A stretch of DNA of 64,000 nt from the NCBI RefSeq assembly GCF_900099825.1, contig NZ_LT629693.1, positions 5,157,001 to 5,221,000 on the forward strand, given 5' to 3'. The notes beneath the pieces are model-generated. The model was not told where the DNA came from, did no database searches, and worked only from the letters and a program-made list of their open reading frames with translations. Below, one piece after another: positions 55,333 through 64,000 of this stretch. The position numbers and the translations under genes were made by a program. This DNA is from Bradyrhizobium ottawaense (GTDB taxonomy: Bacteria > Pseudomonadota > Alphaproteobacteria > Rhizobiales > Xanthobacteraceae). Position 1 is the stretch's first letter; each line of letters opens with the position of its first letter.

Positions 55333-56555
55333 GGCGCGATCTCCTCTGGCGCCATGCGCGGTTCCGAGGTGATCCCGGCCGCCACAAGCGCGTCGATGGC
55401 TTCGGTTGCATAGCCCGCAGCGCGCAGGATGTCGCGGCTGTGCTCGCCGAGCCGCGGCGCCGGGCCGCCGATGTCGGCCGGCGATTTCGAAAACATTGTC
55501 GGCACGCCCGGCATTCGCAGCGGGCCCTCGGTGGGATGCTGTTGCATCTGGAAGAAGCCCTTGGCCTGCAGATGCGGATCGTCGACGAGTTGCTCGATGG
55601 TGCGCAGCGGCTCGACCGGAATATCGATGGCGGACAGCAGCTCGACCCATTCCGCCGTGGTCCGCTGCGTCATGTAGGTCGTCACCATCGCGTAGATTTC
55701 GTCGATATGCCTGGAGCGGCTGGTGATGGTGGCGAAGCGGGGATCGCCGGTGAAAACCTCGGGTTCGCCGATCGCCGTGAAGAAGCGGCGCCACTGCCTG
55801 TCGCTGTAGACCAGCGCGCAGACGTAGCCGTCCTTGGTGGGATAGGGCCGGCGGTCATGCGACAGCAAGCGGCCATAGCCCATGTCGCCCAGCGCCGGCT
55901 CGAACAAGCCTCCGCCCATGTGATCGCCGAGCACGAGTTGCGCCATGGTCTCGAACATCGGGATATCGATGCGCTGGCCTTCGCCGTGGCGCTCGCGATG
56001 CCACAGCGCGGCGGTGATGGCGCCGACCGCCCAGATGCCGACCACGCGATCGGCGATCGCCAGCGGCGCGTAGCGCGGCGCGGGATTGCCGGCCCGCTGC
56101 ACCAGGCTCGGGATTCCGGTGCCGCCCTGCATCAAATCGTCATAGGCCGGTCGCGCGGCATAGGGGCCATCCTGGCCGTAGCCGAACAGCCCGGCATAGA
56201 TGATCTTCGGGTTGGCGGCCGCGACGTCGGCATAGCCGAGCATCAGGCGTTCCATCACCTGCGGCCGGAGGTTGTAGACCAGCACGTCCGCGGTCTCGAT
56301 CACCTTCAGCAGCGCCTCACGGCCCTGCTTCTGCTTGAGATCGAGCACGATGCTTCGCTTGCCGCGATTGGCCTGCAGAAATATCGAACCCATGCCGGGG
56401 TTGCGGAACGGTCCGATGCCGCGGACCGAATCGCCTTCGGGAGATTCGATCTTGACCACATCGGCGCCCATATCGCCGAGAATCTGCGTGGTGTAGGGCC
56501 CCATCAGAACGGTGGTCAGATCGAGGATTTTCAGACCGGTGAGGGGGCCTGTCAT
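55329..56555 (-). CDS. CaiB/BaiF-family CoA transferase
   Basis: Protein of 408 aa, class III CoA transferase (LTGLKILDLTTVLMGPYTTQILGDMGADVVKIE; ANRGKRSIVLDLKQKQG). At the catalytic position it reads IDIPMFETMAQ, with Glu near residue 202. It lies between dctP and the MaoC-like gene, so it probably activates the acid imported by the TRAP system. Confidence 0.88.
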   Translation of the reverse strand: MTGPLTGLKILDLTTVLMGPYTTQILGDMGADVVKIESPEGDSVRGIGPFRNPGMGSIFLQANRGKRSIVLDLKQKQGREALLKVIETADVLVYNLRPQVMERLMLGYADVAAANPKIIYAGLFGYGQDGPYAARPAYDDLMQGGTGIPSLVQRAGNPAPRYAPLAIADRVVGIWAVGAITAALWHRERHGEGQRIDIPMFETMAQLVLGDHMGGGLFEPALGDMGYGRLLSHDRRPYPTKDGYVCALVYSDRQWRRFFTAIGEPEVFTGDPRFATITSRSRHIDEIYAMVTTYMTQRTTAEWVELLSAIDIPVEPLRTIEQLVDDPHLQAKGFFQMQQHPTEGPLRMPGVPTMFSKSPADIGGPAPRLGEHSRDILRAAGYATEAIDALVAAGITSEPRMAPEEIAP

Positions 56556-56618
56556 TTGCCAAGCCCTCTCAGCCTGCAGCTGCGATGCGAGAACCGCGGC
56601 AACGATCGGGAAGTCGGT

Positions 56619-57644
56619 TCACTTGAGCGCGCTCTCGAACGCGGCGAGAACTTCCGATCCGGGTTTGCCGCGGCCGTCGAGTTCCTTGGCCCACTCCTTG
56701 CTGACGTCGACCATCTGGGCCTGGATGCGCGCCTTGTCGGCGGGGCTGAAATCGACTTCCAGCACGCCGCGGGCCTTGAGCTTTTCCTGGTCCTGCAGCT
56801 CGTTGCGCTGGGATATTTCGCAGCCGCGCTCGGTGGTCTCGCGGCCGACCCGCTGCATCGCCTCCTGGACATCGGGCGGCAGGGTCTTCCAGCGCTTCTC
56901 CGAAATCACATAGGTGACGACGAAGCTGCCGAAATTGGCGCCGACCGAAGCCGACTTGATCAGGTCCTGCACGTCGTAGGAAAAGATGCTCGAATAGGGA
57001 AACAGCATGCCGTCGATGGTGCCGCGCGACAGCGACTGATAGACGTCGGGAGAGGCGATCTGCAGCGACACGGCGCCGAGTTTCTGAACGGCAAGCTCCT
57101 TGGCCTTGCCGGAGGTGCGGATCTTCAGGCCCTTGAGCGCGTCGATGCCGGGAAACGTCGCGCTACGCAGAAAGATCTGGTAGGGCGGCAGCACGATCGT
57201 GAACAGCAACCTGACGCCGGCCGGTTCCAGTTCCCGCTTGGCGATGATGCCGTCGGTCGCCAGCTTGTAGAAGGCCGCCGTGCCTTCGCACGATGTGGAA
57301 AAGCGCAAGGGAAGTTCGGCGACGACCGAGAGCGGGAGCTTGTCGGTCACGAACGACGGCGCGACGTAACCGATGTCGACGACGCCGGTCTGCGTCAGCG
57401 AGAGCAGGTCCTTGGCTTTTCCGAGCTGCTCGGACGGATAGTATTGAAACGCGATTTTATTGCCGGTCTCCTTGGCGACGCGGTCCATGTACCATTTCGT
57501 GACCTGCTCGCTGATGTAATGTCCGCCGGGAAATGAATCCGCCACGCGAAGGGTGAGCGGATCGGCAGCATGGGACGGTGCGATCGAACCGATTGCGAGC
57601 GGCGCGACCCAGAGCGCGGCAACGATGCCTGACAGTTTCCTCAT
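56619..57644 (-). CDS. dctP: TRAP transporter substrate-binding protein (DctP)
   Basis: Protein of 341 aa. A signal peptide (MRKLSGIVAALWVAPLAIGSIAPSHA) is followed by the TRAP pattern LTLRVADSFPGGHYISEQVTKWYMDRVAKETGNKIAF and the later FLRSATFPGIDALKGLKIRTSG, whose Arg usually binds a carboxylate. It captures an organic acid in the periplasm for DctQM. It follows the IclR gene by 41 bp. Confidence 0.9.
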   Translation of the reverse strand: MRKLSGIVAALWVAPLAIGSIAPSHAADPLTLRVADSFPGGHYISEQVTKWYMDRVAKETGNKIAFQYYPSEQLGKAKDLLSLTQTGVVDIGYVAPSFVTDKLPLSVVAELPLRFSTSCEGTAAFYKLATDGIIAKRELEPAGVRLLFTIVLPPYQIFLRSATFPGIDALKGLKIRTSGKAKELAVQKLGAVSLQIASPDVYQSLSRGTIDGMLFPYSSIFSYDVQDLIKSASVGANFGSFVVTYVISEKRWKTLPPDVQEAMQRVGRETTERGCEISQRNELQDQEKLKARGVLEVDFSPADKARIQAQMVDVSKEWAKELDGRGKPGSEVLAAFESALK

Positions 57645-57685
57645 TAACGTTCTCCCGTTTTCTTATTGCTTGGTTGCCCGGAAAT

Positions 57686-58414
57686 TCAGCCGGCATCGGC
57701 GATCGAGCGGCAGGCGCGCTGCAACTGACCGGCCCTGGCGGCGATCTCGTCCTTCATGCGGTAGCGCGGCCCTGCCAGCGCGACCGCAAAATGTTCGTCG
57801 TTGATCTTCATGGCGACGGCGACGCCCATCACGTCCGCGACGCTCTCGCCATCATTGAGGCAATAGCCGCGCTTCAGCGACTTGGCGATGTCGGTCGCGT
57901 AGGCGGCGGCCGATGGCAGCGTCTGCTTGGTGTATTTGGTGAATTTCAGCCTCGAGATGACGGCTTTGCGCTCCGCCTCGGGAAGCTGGCCGAGCAGGGC
58001 CTTGCCCATCGAATTGGCGTGCAGGTCGCGGATTTCGCCGACCTCGGCCGAATAGCGGATCCGGTGCGACGACTCGAATATTTCCATGTACACGACCTTG
58101 TCGCCGCTGCGCTTTGCCAGCACGACGGTTTCGCCGGTCGTGTCGCGCAGTTCCGACAGCGCATGGGAAACGCGCGTGCCGATCGGGTCGTGCTGCGCGA
58201 TCGTGGTGACGAGCTGCAGCATCCGCTTGGTCGGATACAACCCGCGGCGCGATCCCAGCGAATAGAGGAATCCGCGGGCTTCGAAGGTGCGAACCAGGTT
58301 GAAACAGGTCGAGACCGGCATCTTCATCTGGCGGGCGAGGTCGGACAGCGTGATCGGCGCCTGGATGCGCGCAAACGTCTCGAAAAGGTCAAAGGTGCGC
58401 GACGCCGATTTCAT
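57686..58414 (-). CDS. IclR-family transcriptional regulator
   Basis: Protein of 242 aa. The winged helix (FETFARIQAPITLSDLARQMKMPVSTCFNLVRTFEARGFL) and the IclR effector domain (DLHANSMGKALLGQLPEAERKAVI... GYCLNDGESVADVMGVAV) are complete. It is the first gene of the TRAP/CoA-transferase operon and likely controls it. A palindrome lies 5 bp upstream of its start. Confidence 0.92.
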   Translation of the reverse strand: MKSASRTFDLFETFARIQAPITLSDLARQMKMPVSTCFNLVRTFEARGFLYSLGSRRGLYPTKRMLQLVTTIAQHDPIGTRVSHALSELRDTTGETVVLAKRSGDKVVYMEIFESSHRIRYSAEVGEIRDLHANSMGKALLGQLPEAERKAVISRLKFTKYTKQTLPSAAAYATDIAKSLKRGYCLNDGESVADVMGVAVAMKINDEHFAVALAGPRYRMKDEIAARAGQLQRACRSIADAG

Positions 58415-58418
58415 CTGT

Positions 58419-58434
58419 TTTCACTATTGTGAAA
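58419..58434. promoter_or_regulatory. Candidate IclR operator
   Basis: Inverted repeat TTTCAC-TATT-GTGAAA immediately before the IclR gene start, in the position expected for autoregulation of the operon. Confidence 0.42.
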
Positions 58435-58568
58435 GATCATTCATCAGTTGGAATAAGGTAAAGCGCGTGCGCCGTGGAGAGTCAAGGAGGGTTTCCGCAA
58501 TGCCGGATGCGCGCCGCCGCGACGCGATCCTGCAACCGTTAGCGGCGCCGGGTACCGCCGCCTCGAGC

Positions 58569-59699
58569 TTATTTCGTGGTCAGCGCAATGGCTTTGGTCG
58601 CGGCGAACCCGTCGATGTCGGAGTCGGAAAATCCCCATTCCAGCAGCGCCTCGCGGGTGCCGGCGCCGGGTGTTTCCGGAGGCCGCGGCAAAGCGGGCTT
58701 GGTCCTTCCGAACCGCGGCGCGGGCGCGGGCTGGACCACGCCGTCGATGTCGACGAAGGTCTGACGCAGCTTGTTGTGGGGATGATGCGGCGCCTCGGCC
58801 ATGGTCAGCACCGGGGCAAAACAGGCGTCGCTGCCCTCGAGCGTTGCGCACCACTGATCCCGGGTGCGGGTCTTGAACGCCGCTGCAATCCGCGCCCGCA
58901 GTTCCGGTCCGTCATTGCCGGGCTCGATGCCGAGCAGGCGGAACAGATCTGCCCGGAACTTCATCTCGATCGCGGCAACCGACACGTAGAGGCCGTCGGC
59001 GCAGGGATACACCCCGTAGATCGCGGATCCGCCATCGAGAATGTTGGTGCCGCGGTCCAGGCTGTACAAGCCCGCGGCGTGCATGCCGAAGAACATCGTC
59101 ATCAGCGATGATGCGCCATCGGTCATGGCGGCATCGACGACCTGTCCCTGGCCGGAATGCCTGGCTTCCAGCAACGCGCACGCCATGCCGAAAGCGAGGT
59201 AGAGTGCGCCGCCGCCGAAGTCGCCGACCAGGTTGAGCGGCGCAACCGGCGCTTCGCCGGCGTTCCCGATCGCCGACAGCGCGCCGGTCAGCGCGATATA
59301 GTTGAGGTCGTGCCCGGCGGCCTGCGCCAGCGGCCCTTCCTGGCCCCAGCCCGTCATCCGGCCGTACACCAGCCGCGGGTTACGCGCGAGCGCCACCTCC
59401 GGTCCCAATCCCAACCGCTCCATGGTGCCGGGGCGAAAGCCTTCGATCGAAGCGTCCGCACGTGCCACCAGTTGCAAGGCGAGATCGATGCCGGACGGCT
59501 GCTTGAGATCGATGGCGATCGAGCGCCGTCCGCGCATCAAGAGGTCGAACCGGGCTGGCTTGTGGACCCCGAGATCGCTCGGTGCGGTTCGATCGAGACG
59601 CACCACCGTCGCCCCCATGTCGGCCAGCAGCATCGCGGCCATCGGCCCCGGACCGATGCCTGCGAACTCGACCACGCGTATTCCCGCCAGCGGTCCCAT
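58569..59699 (-). CDS. Alpha-methylacyl-CoA racemase-type CaiB/BaiF protein
   Basis: Protein of 376 aa. [36 protein letters not shown] and especially [17 protein letters not shown] with [16 protein letters not shown] match the racemase branch (AMACR/MCR) rather than the CoA transferases. The catalytic Asp is in [10 protein letters not shown]. It would invert the 2-methyl centre of an acyl-CoA before dehydrogenation. ATG 59699 was chosen; a TTG 5 codons upstream is less likely. Confidence 0.88.
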   Translation of the reverse strand: MGPLAGIRVVEFAGIGPGPMAAMLLADMGATVVRLDRTAPSDLGVHKPARFDLLMRGRRSIAIDLKQPSGIDLALQLVARADASIEGFRPGTMERLGLGPEVALARNPRLVYGRMTGWGQEGPLAQAAGHDLNYIALTGALSAIGNAGEAPVAPLNLVGDFGGGALYLAFGMACALLEARHSGQGQVVDAAMTDGASSLMTMFFGMHAAGLYSLDRGTNILDGGSAIYGVYPCADGLYVSVAAIEMKFRADLFRLLGIEPGNDGPELRARIAAAFKTRTRDQWCATLEGSDACFAPVLTMAEAPHHPHNKLRQTFVDIDGVVQPAPAPRFGRTKPALPRPPETPGAGTREALLEWGFSDSDIDGFAATKAIALTTK

Positions 59700-59727
59700 T
59701 GTCTTAACTCCCAAACGTTATCCGCGG

Positions 59728-60522
59728 TTAGCGGTTGTTCCTGAAATCAGGCTTGCGCTTGGCGTGAAAGGCGTTGACGCCTTCGGCGAATTCCTTGCTG
59801 CCGAAGGCCACGGCCTGGGCCATCGCTTCGGTGGCAAAGAAATCGTTGATCGGCCCGTAGGCATTGTTGAGCAGCATCTTGGTCAGGCCGAAGGAGGTCG
59901 CGGGCCCGGCGGCCAACTCGCTCGCGAGCTGCATGGCGTCAGCGAGAAGTGCTGCGGCGGGAACCACGCGTTTGGCAATGCCAATCGCGACGGCCTCGGC
60001 AGCCTCGATGCGGCGATTGGTCAGCAGAATATCCTTGGCGCGGGCGCTGCCGATGCTGCGCGGCAGTGTCAGCGCGAGCCCGAGATCCGGAACCGCGCCG
60101 AGGCCCGGAAAGGCCGCGCGAAAGTAGGCGTTGTCCGCGACGATTGCGATGTCGCACAATAGCGCGAGCGAAAAGCCGGCTCCCGCTGCTGCGCCGTTGA
60201 CCGCTGCCACGACGGGCTTTTCGCCGGTCAGAATGCGTTGCGACCATGCGTAGGTCTGATACATGCGGGCCCGCACCGACGGCGCACCGCGATCGTTCAT
60301 GTTGTTGATGTCGCCGCCGGCGCAGAAGGCTTCTTCGGAGCCGGTGATCACCAGGCAGCGCACGGCGCTGTCGTCCATCAGGGTGGGGATCGCCGCTTCG
60401 AGACCCGCCTTGATGTCGGGACCGAGGGCGTTGCGGCTGCGCGGCCGGTTGAGGCGCACCAAAGCGACGTCGTCATGACGTTCGACAGTGACCGCGTCTG
60501 TCTTGTTATCCTGAGCTGCCAT
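59728..60522 (-). CDS. Enoyl-CoA hydratase/isomerase family protein
   Basis: Protein of 264 aa, crotonase fold. VALVRLNRPRSRNALGPDIKAGLE, the oxyanion-hole AFCAGGDINNM and GLGAVPDLGLALTLPRSIG are present; Asp rather than Glu occupies one catalytic position, as in the PaaG/PaaB-like group. ATG 60522 has a GGGAGGAAGAG ribosome site. It is 28 bp upstream of the racemase gene in the same direction. Confidence 0.88.
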   Translation of the reverse strand: MAAQDNKTDAVTVERHDDVALVRLNRPRSRNALGPDIKAGLEAAIPTLMDDSAVRCLVITGSEEAFCAGGDINNMNDRGAPSVRARMYQTYAWSQRILTGEKPVVAAVNGAAAGAGFSLALLCDIAIVADNAYFRAAFPGLGAVPDLGLALTLPRSIGSARAKDILLTNRRIEAAEAVAIGIAKRVVPAAALLADAMQLASELAAGPATSFGLTKMLLNNAYGPINDFFATEAMAQAVAFGSKEFAEGVNAFHAKRKPDFRNNR

Positions 60523-60609
60523 CTCTTCCTCCCGCCGGGTGCAAGTTTCCGGATTGTTGTGAATTTCGACCTCGTCGAGCACGATTAGAACGAAACCGCG
60601 AAAAATGAA

Positions 60610-60630
60610 ACTCAATTTCGCATATTGAGT
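60610..60630. promoter_or_regulatory. Inverted repeat in a divergent promoter region
   Basis: Perfect 7-bp arms ACTCAAT / ATTGAGT around TTCGCAT, between the divergent hydratase and ligase genes. It may be a regulator-binding site. Confidence 0.42.
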
Positions 60631-60686
60631 CCGGCCGTCGGCATGTATACGATGACCGCCAAATAATCGGCAATATCGGGGAAACG

Positions 60687-62243
60687 ATGAACCTGACGAT
60701 GGGCCTTCGAAAGGCAATCGCATTCGGCGGTGACGCCGAGGCGCTGGTATGCGGCGATGTGCGTCTCGACCATCGCACCTTTGTCGATCGGGTTGCGCGC
60801 CTTGCCGCGGCCTTGCGCGGACTCGGGATGGGCGATGGCGACCGGGTGGCGATGCTGGCGGCCAACGGCCAGCATTATATCGAGTATTATTTTGGCGTGT
60901 TGTGGGGCGGCGGCGTGATCGTCCCGATCAACTCGCGGTTTGCGCTTCCGGAAATGATCGAGCAGATCCGTGACGCCGGTCCCACGGTTCTGATCGTGGA
61001 CGCGAATTTTGCCGAGACCGGCGCGCAACTGGCCGAAGCCGCGCTGTCGGTCAAGGCGTTGCTGTATGCGGGTGCCGGCAAGGCGCCCGGGAACGCATTG
61101 GATTACGAAGCCGTGCTCGCGGGCGCGCGTCCGTGCGAGGATGCGCTCAGGGGCGGCGATGACCTTGCGTGTATTTTCTACACCGGGGGGACCACCGGCC
61201 GTTCGAAAGGCGTGATGCTCAGCCATCGCAACCTGTGGGCCAATGTCGCGGTGACGGCCGGGCGCCTCGGTTTGGACGAGAGCATTGTCAGCCTGCACGC
61301 CGGGCCGTTGTTTCATCTCGCCGCCGGTGCGCGGGTGTTCACGACCGCCATGCTTGGCGGCAAGCATGTTGTGATACCGCGCTTCACGCCGGCTGACGTG
61401 CTCAATGCCATCGCGCGCGACAAGGTCACCGTGGCGACCTTCGTGCCGACCATGCTGTCGAGGCTGCTCGAACTTCCTGATCTTGCTTCCTACGACCTGT
61501 CGAGCCTGCGAATGATCACTTACGGCGCCTCGCCGATGCCGGAAGCGTTGCTGATCGAATGCATGAAGCGCTTTCCCGCCGTCCGGTTTGCGCAGTCCTA
61601 CGGCATGACCGAACTGTCACCGGTTGCGACAATGCTCGGGCCGGACGACCACCTGCCCGATGCGCCGAAACGACATCTTCGATCGGCCGGGCGTCCGATC
61701 TGGTCGGCCGAGGTGAAGGTCGTCGATGAAAAGGATTGCGAACTGCCGTTCGGGAAGGTCGGCGAGATCGTTGTGCGTGGCCCGATGGTGATGCAGGGTT
61801 ACTGGAACAAGCCCGAACTCACCGCGGAAACCTTGCGGGGCGGCTGGATGCACACCGGGGACTCCGGATATTTCGAACCGGATGGCTACCTCTATATCGC
61901 CGACCGGATCAAGGACATGATCATATCTGGCGGCGAGAACGTCTATTCGACCGAGGTTGAGAATGCGATCTGTTCGCATCCCGACGTGCTGCAATGTGCC
62001 GTGATCGGGATTCCCGATGCCCGCTGGGGCGAAGCCGTCCACGCCGTGGTGGTTCGGCGGCCGGCGGCCGCGCTGACCGGCGCGGATATCATCGCTCACT
62101 GTCGCGGACTGATTGCCGGCTACAAATGTCCGCGCAGCGTGGATGTCCGGGATGAGGCGCTGCCGCTGTCGAGCGTCAACAAGATCAACAAGGTCGAACT
62201 GCGCGAGCCGTTCTGGAGCGCGCATGCACGGCAGGTCAATTGA
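60687..62243 (+). CDS. Acyl-CoA synthetase (AMP-forming ligase)
   Basis: Protein of 518 aa. The AMP-binding loop YTGGTTGRSKGVMLSH (~residues 165-180), the adenine-binding YGMTELSP, TGDSGYFEPDGYLYIADR, IKDMIISGGENVYSTEVE and the C-terminal Lys region SSVNKINKVELR are all in place. It activates a carboxylic acid with ATP and CoA. It is divergent from the hydratase/racemase pair, and the frameshifted binding-protein gene follows, so it may take the imported acid. Confidence 0.92.
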   Translation: MNLTMGLRKAIAFGGDAEALVCGDVRLDHRTFVDRVARLAAALRGLGMGDGDRVAMLAANGQHYIEYYFGVLWGGGVIVPINSRFALPEMIEQIRDAGPTVLIVDANFAETGAQLAEAALSVKALLYAGAGKAPGNALDYEAVLAGARPCEDALRGGDDLACIFYTGGTTGRSKGVMLSHRNLWANVAVTAGRLGLDESIVSLHAGPLFHLAAGARVFTTAMLGGKHVVIPRFTPADVLNAIARDKVTVATFVPTMLSRLLELPDLASYDLSSLRMITYGASPMPEALLIECMKRFPAVRFAQSYGMTELSPVATMLGPDDHLPDAPKRHLRSAGRPIWSAEVKVVDEKDCELPFGKVGEIVVRGPMVMQGYWNKPELTAETLRGGWMHTGDSGYFEPDGYLYIADRIKDMIISGGENVYSTEVENAICSHPDVLQCAVIGIPDARWGEAVHAVVVRRPAAALTGADIIAHCRGLIAGYKCPRSVDVRDEALPLSSVNKINKVELREPFWSAHARQVN

Positions 62244-62302
62244 CCGATGCGCAACCGGTCATCACCGTGCCTGCCACAGGACGTAGCCGACAGGGGAGGC
62301 AA

Positions 62303-63504
62303 ATGAAGTTGAAATTCATGATACCGGTACTGACCGGGATATTTGCGATCGCAGTGTTGTTTTCAGCAGATGCCGCGGAAAAAAATACAGCGTTGGCGCG
62401 TCCGACACGGAAATCAAGATCGGTCATACGACCGCCTACAGTGGTCCGGTATCCGCATTCGGAGCAGGCGGACGTACCCTGGTGGCCTATTTCAAGATGG
62501 TCAACGAGGCGGGTGGAATCAACGGTCGCCGCGTCAACGTCATTTCCCTGGACGACGCATACAGCCCGCCAAAGACGGTAGAGCAAACGCGGAAGCTGGT
62601 TGAAGATCAGGAGGTGCTGCTGATCTACGGCGTATCCGGAACGCCGACCAATTCCGCCACTCAGAGATACCTCAACGGCAAGGGCGTACCGCAAATTCTC
62701 ATTGCTACGGGGGCGTCGAAATTCAACAACCCCAAAGACTTTCCGTGGACGATGCCATTCTGGCCTTCCAATGGCCTCGAGCAGAAAATCTATGTCGATT
62801 ATATTCTCAAGATAAAGCCGGAAGCGAAGATTGCGGTTCTTTATGCAAACGACGATTACGGAAAAGACCATCTCGACGGCATCAAGGCTGCGCTGGGCGC
62901 GAACCCGGGCTCCAAAGCTTCGATTGTCGCCGAACTGAGCTACGAAACGTCGGATCCGACGATCGATTCCCAAATTGTAAATCTCAAGGCGTCAGGCGCC
63001 GATGTGTTCATCTGCGCCAGCACGGGGAAATTTGCAGCCCAGGCCATCCGCAAGGCGCACGAGATCGGGTGGTCGCCCCTGAAGTTTTTGACCAATGCTT
63101 CAAGCTCGGTCAGCGCCGTACTCAAGCCCGCGGGCCTTGAGAATTCGGTGGGTGTCATGACCGCGGCCTTTCTCAAGGCGCCCAACGATCCGGTCTGGGC
63201 GAACGACAAAGACGTCAAGGACTACGTCGAGTTCATGAAGAAGTGGAATTCGCAAGACAACCCGAACGACTTCTATGCAACGGTTGCTTACGTCAACGCG
63301 GCGATGCTGCGCCACGTGCTTGAGAGCAGCGGCGACGACCTGACGCGGGACAATGTTATGAAACAGGTAGCGAATATCCATGATGTTCGTCTGCCGTTGC
63401 ACCTGCCGCACGTGGTGCTGAAAACAACTCCGCAGGATTTTAACGCGTTCAGATCGCTCCAGTTGCAGCGATTCGACGGCGAAAAATGGACTGATGTCGA
63501 TTAG
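62303..63504 (+). pseudogene. Liv-type ABC transporter substrate-binding protein, frameshifted near N-terminus
   Basis: ATG 62303 (GGGGAGG ribosome site) gives a signal peptide MKLKFMIPVLTGIFAIAVLFSADAAEK. The frame then leaves the protein at an A7 run (62379-62385). Read in the -1 frame from TAC at 62386, the sequence continues YSVGASDTEIKIGHTTAYSGPVS and on to a complete binding protein ending at 63504. With eight A's it would be a normal ~400-aa gene. This may be a real mutation, slippage or a sequencing error. Confidence 0.82.
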
Positions 63505-63555
63505 GCATGGCCGGGCAGAGCCTGTCCTTGGGTGAGCCTCAAGGAGTACCGTTCT

Positions 63556-64000
63556 CTAGATATTGGAGCCTCCGAGCGAAGCGCTTATCTTCTTCGCCGC
63601 GGCGGCTATCGCCGGGCCGTATTCGTGATCGAGCTGATCCTGCGACACCTGATACGCCGGCCCGCCGACGCTCAGCGCATAGATGCTTCCAGCGTTAGGT
63701 GTGATGATCGGAGCTCCTACGGCATTAATGTCTTTGCGCCATTCCCCGGCGGACGTGCAGAATCCGCGTTCCGCAACATCACGGATCGACTCCTCGACGG
63801 ATCGCGTGATCAGCGGCCAGTCATCGCCGTGCTGCTTGCGGATGGCGTCGAGAATGCTTTTTCGTTCGCTGTCAGGGGCCACGGCGAGATAAGCCTTACC
63901 GACCGCAGTGACGGCAATCGGAATCCGCGAACCCGGCGCCAGCCGAAGGCCGACCAGGCCGTGGCCTTCGCAGGTTTCGACGTTAAGCATCATCAGCCTG
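63556..64000 (-). CDS. IclR-family regulator, C-terminal part (5' end outside window)
   Basis: Reads leftward from the window edge with no start inside; the frame is open to base 64000. The visible part is the IclR effector domain (LRLAPGSRIPIAVTAVGKAYLAVAPDSERKSIL... ERGFCTSAGEWRKDINAVGAPII). The DNA-binding domain would be outside. It is convergent with the binding-protein gene and probably regulates module C. Confidence 0.85.
   Translation of the reverse strand, partial: RLMMLNVETCEGHGLVGLRLAPGSRIPIAVTAVGKAYLAVAPDSERKSILDAIRKQHGDDWPLITRSVEESIRDVAERGFCTSAGEWRKDINAVGAPIITPNAGSIYALSVGGPAYQVSQDQLDHEYGPAIAAAAKKISASLGGSNI

Noticed and set aside
55440..57536. 698-codon open frame on the plus strand
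   Set aside because: Antisense to the CoA transferase and dctP genes, which have clear family motifs.
60625..60651. Promoter TTGAGT / TATACG before the acyl-CoA ligase
   Set aside because: The spacer is only 15 bp, too short to claim with confidence.
1..64000. CRISPR arrays, tRNA and rRNA genes, phage genes
   Set aside because: No regular direct-repeat array, cloverleaf-like segment, rRNA sequence or structural phage gene was seen on reading the window.

Overview
The window looks like chromosomal DNA of a high-GC alphaproteobacterium, most likely Bradyrhizobium or a close relative. I base this on GC-rich third positions, CusB/CusA, HWE-kinase and SARP/TolB/TPR regulator types, many CaiB/BaiF CoA transferases and acyl-CoA dehydrogenases, and short palindromic intergenic repeats of the kind seen in that group. 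The species cannot be named from the sequence alone. I saw no rRNA, tRNA or CRISPR array.

Layout. 1-1870: 3' part of an autotransporter. 1925-7344 (minus): copper/silver efflux operon (Met/Cys-rich protein, FixH/YtkA-like protein, CusB, CusA). 7632-9244: MFS transporter and a DUF4864 protein. 9396-14307: four-gene operon with a secreted TPR-CHAT protease, a small exported protein and two zinc-ribbon proteins, the second membrane-bound. 14372-16149: small protein, single-domain response regulator and HWE histidine kinase. 16228-23193: amino-acid and gamma-glutamyl metabolism (XRE-cupin regulator, omega-aminotransferase, D-amino-acid dehydrogenase, gamma-glutamyltransferase, ChaC-type cyclotransferase) plus an enoyl-CoA hydratase. 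23413-28933: Baeyer-Villiger-type monooxygenase, an IS110-family element, and a three-gene phosphotransferase cluster. 29178-36925: a 1498-residue cytochrome P450 / transmembrane / DyP-peroxidase fusion, downstream of a SARP-like regulator gene split by an IS701-type element whose ends and 4-bp target duplication can be read to the base.

37347-64000 is a dense acyl-CoA catabolic region of three modules. Module A is divergent around palindromic operators at about 42.13-42.22 kb. On the minus strand it has acyl-CoA dehydrogenase, two CoA transferases, MaoC hydratase and a GntR regulator. On the plus strand it has a Liv-type ABC importer, nitroreductase, HMG-CoA-lyase-like and CitE-like lyases and a CoA transferase. 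Module B (minus) has an IclR regulator, TRAP importer, CoA transferase, MaoC-like protein and two acyl-CoA dehydrogenases. Module C has an alpha-methylacyl-CoA racemase, an enoyl-CoA hydratase, a divergent acyl-CoA ligase, a frameshifted Liv-type binding protein and a second IclR gene cut by the window edge. Together they suggest uptake of organic acids, conversion to CoA thioesters, dehydrogenation, hydration and C-C cleavage. The substrates are not determined.

The least conventional items are the P450-DyP fusion, whose P450 part seems to lack the usual I-helix acid and so may use peroxide; the loss of its upstream regulator by IS insertion; the secreted CHAT / zinc-ribbon operon; and two frame breaks at A-runs (the IS701 transposase and the Liv-type binding protein).
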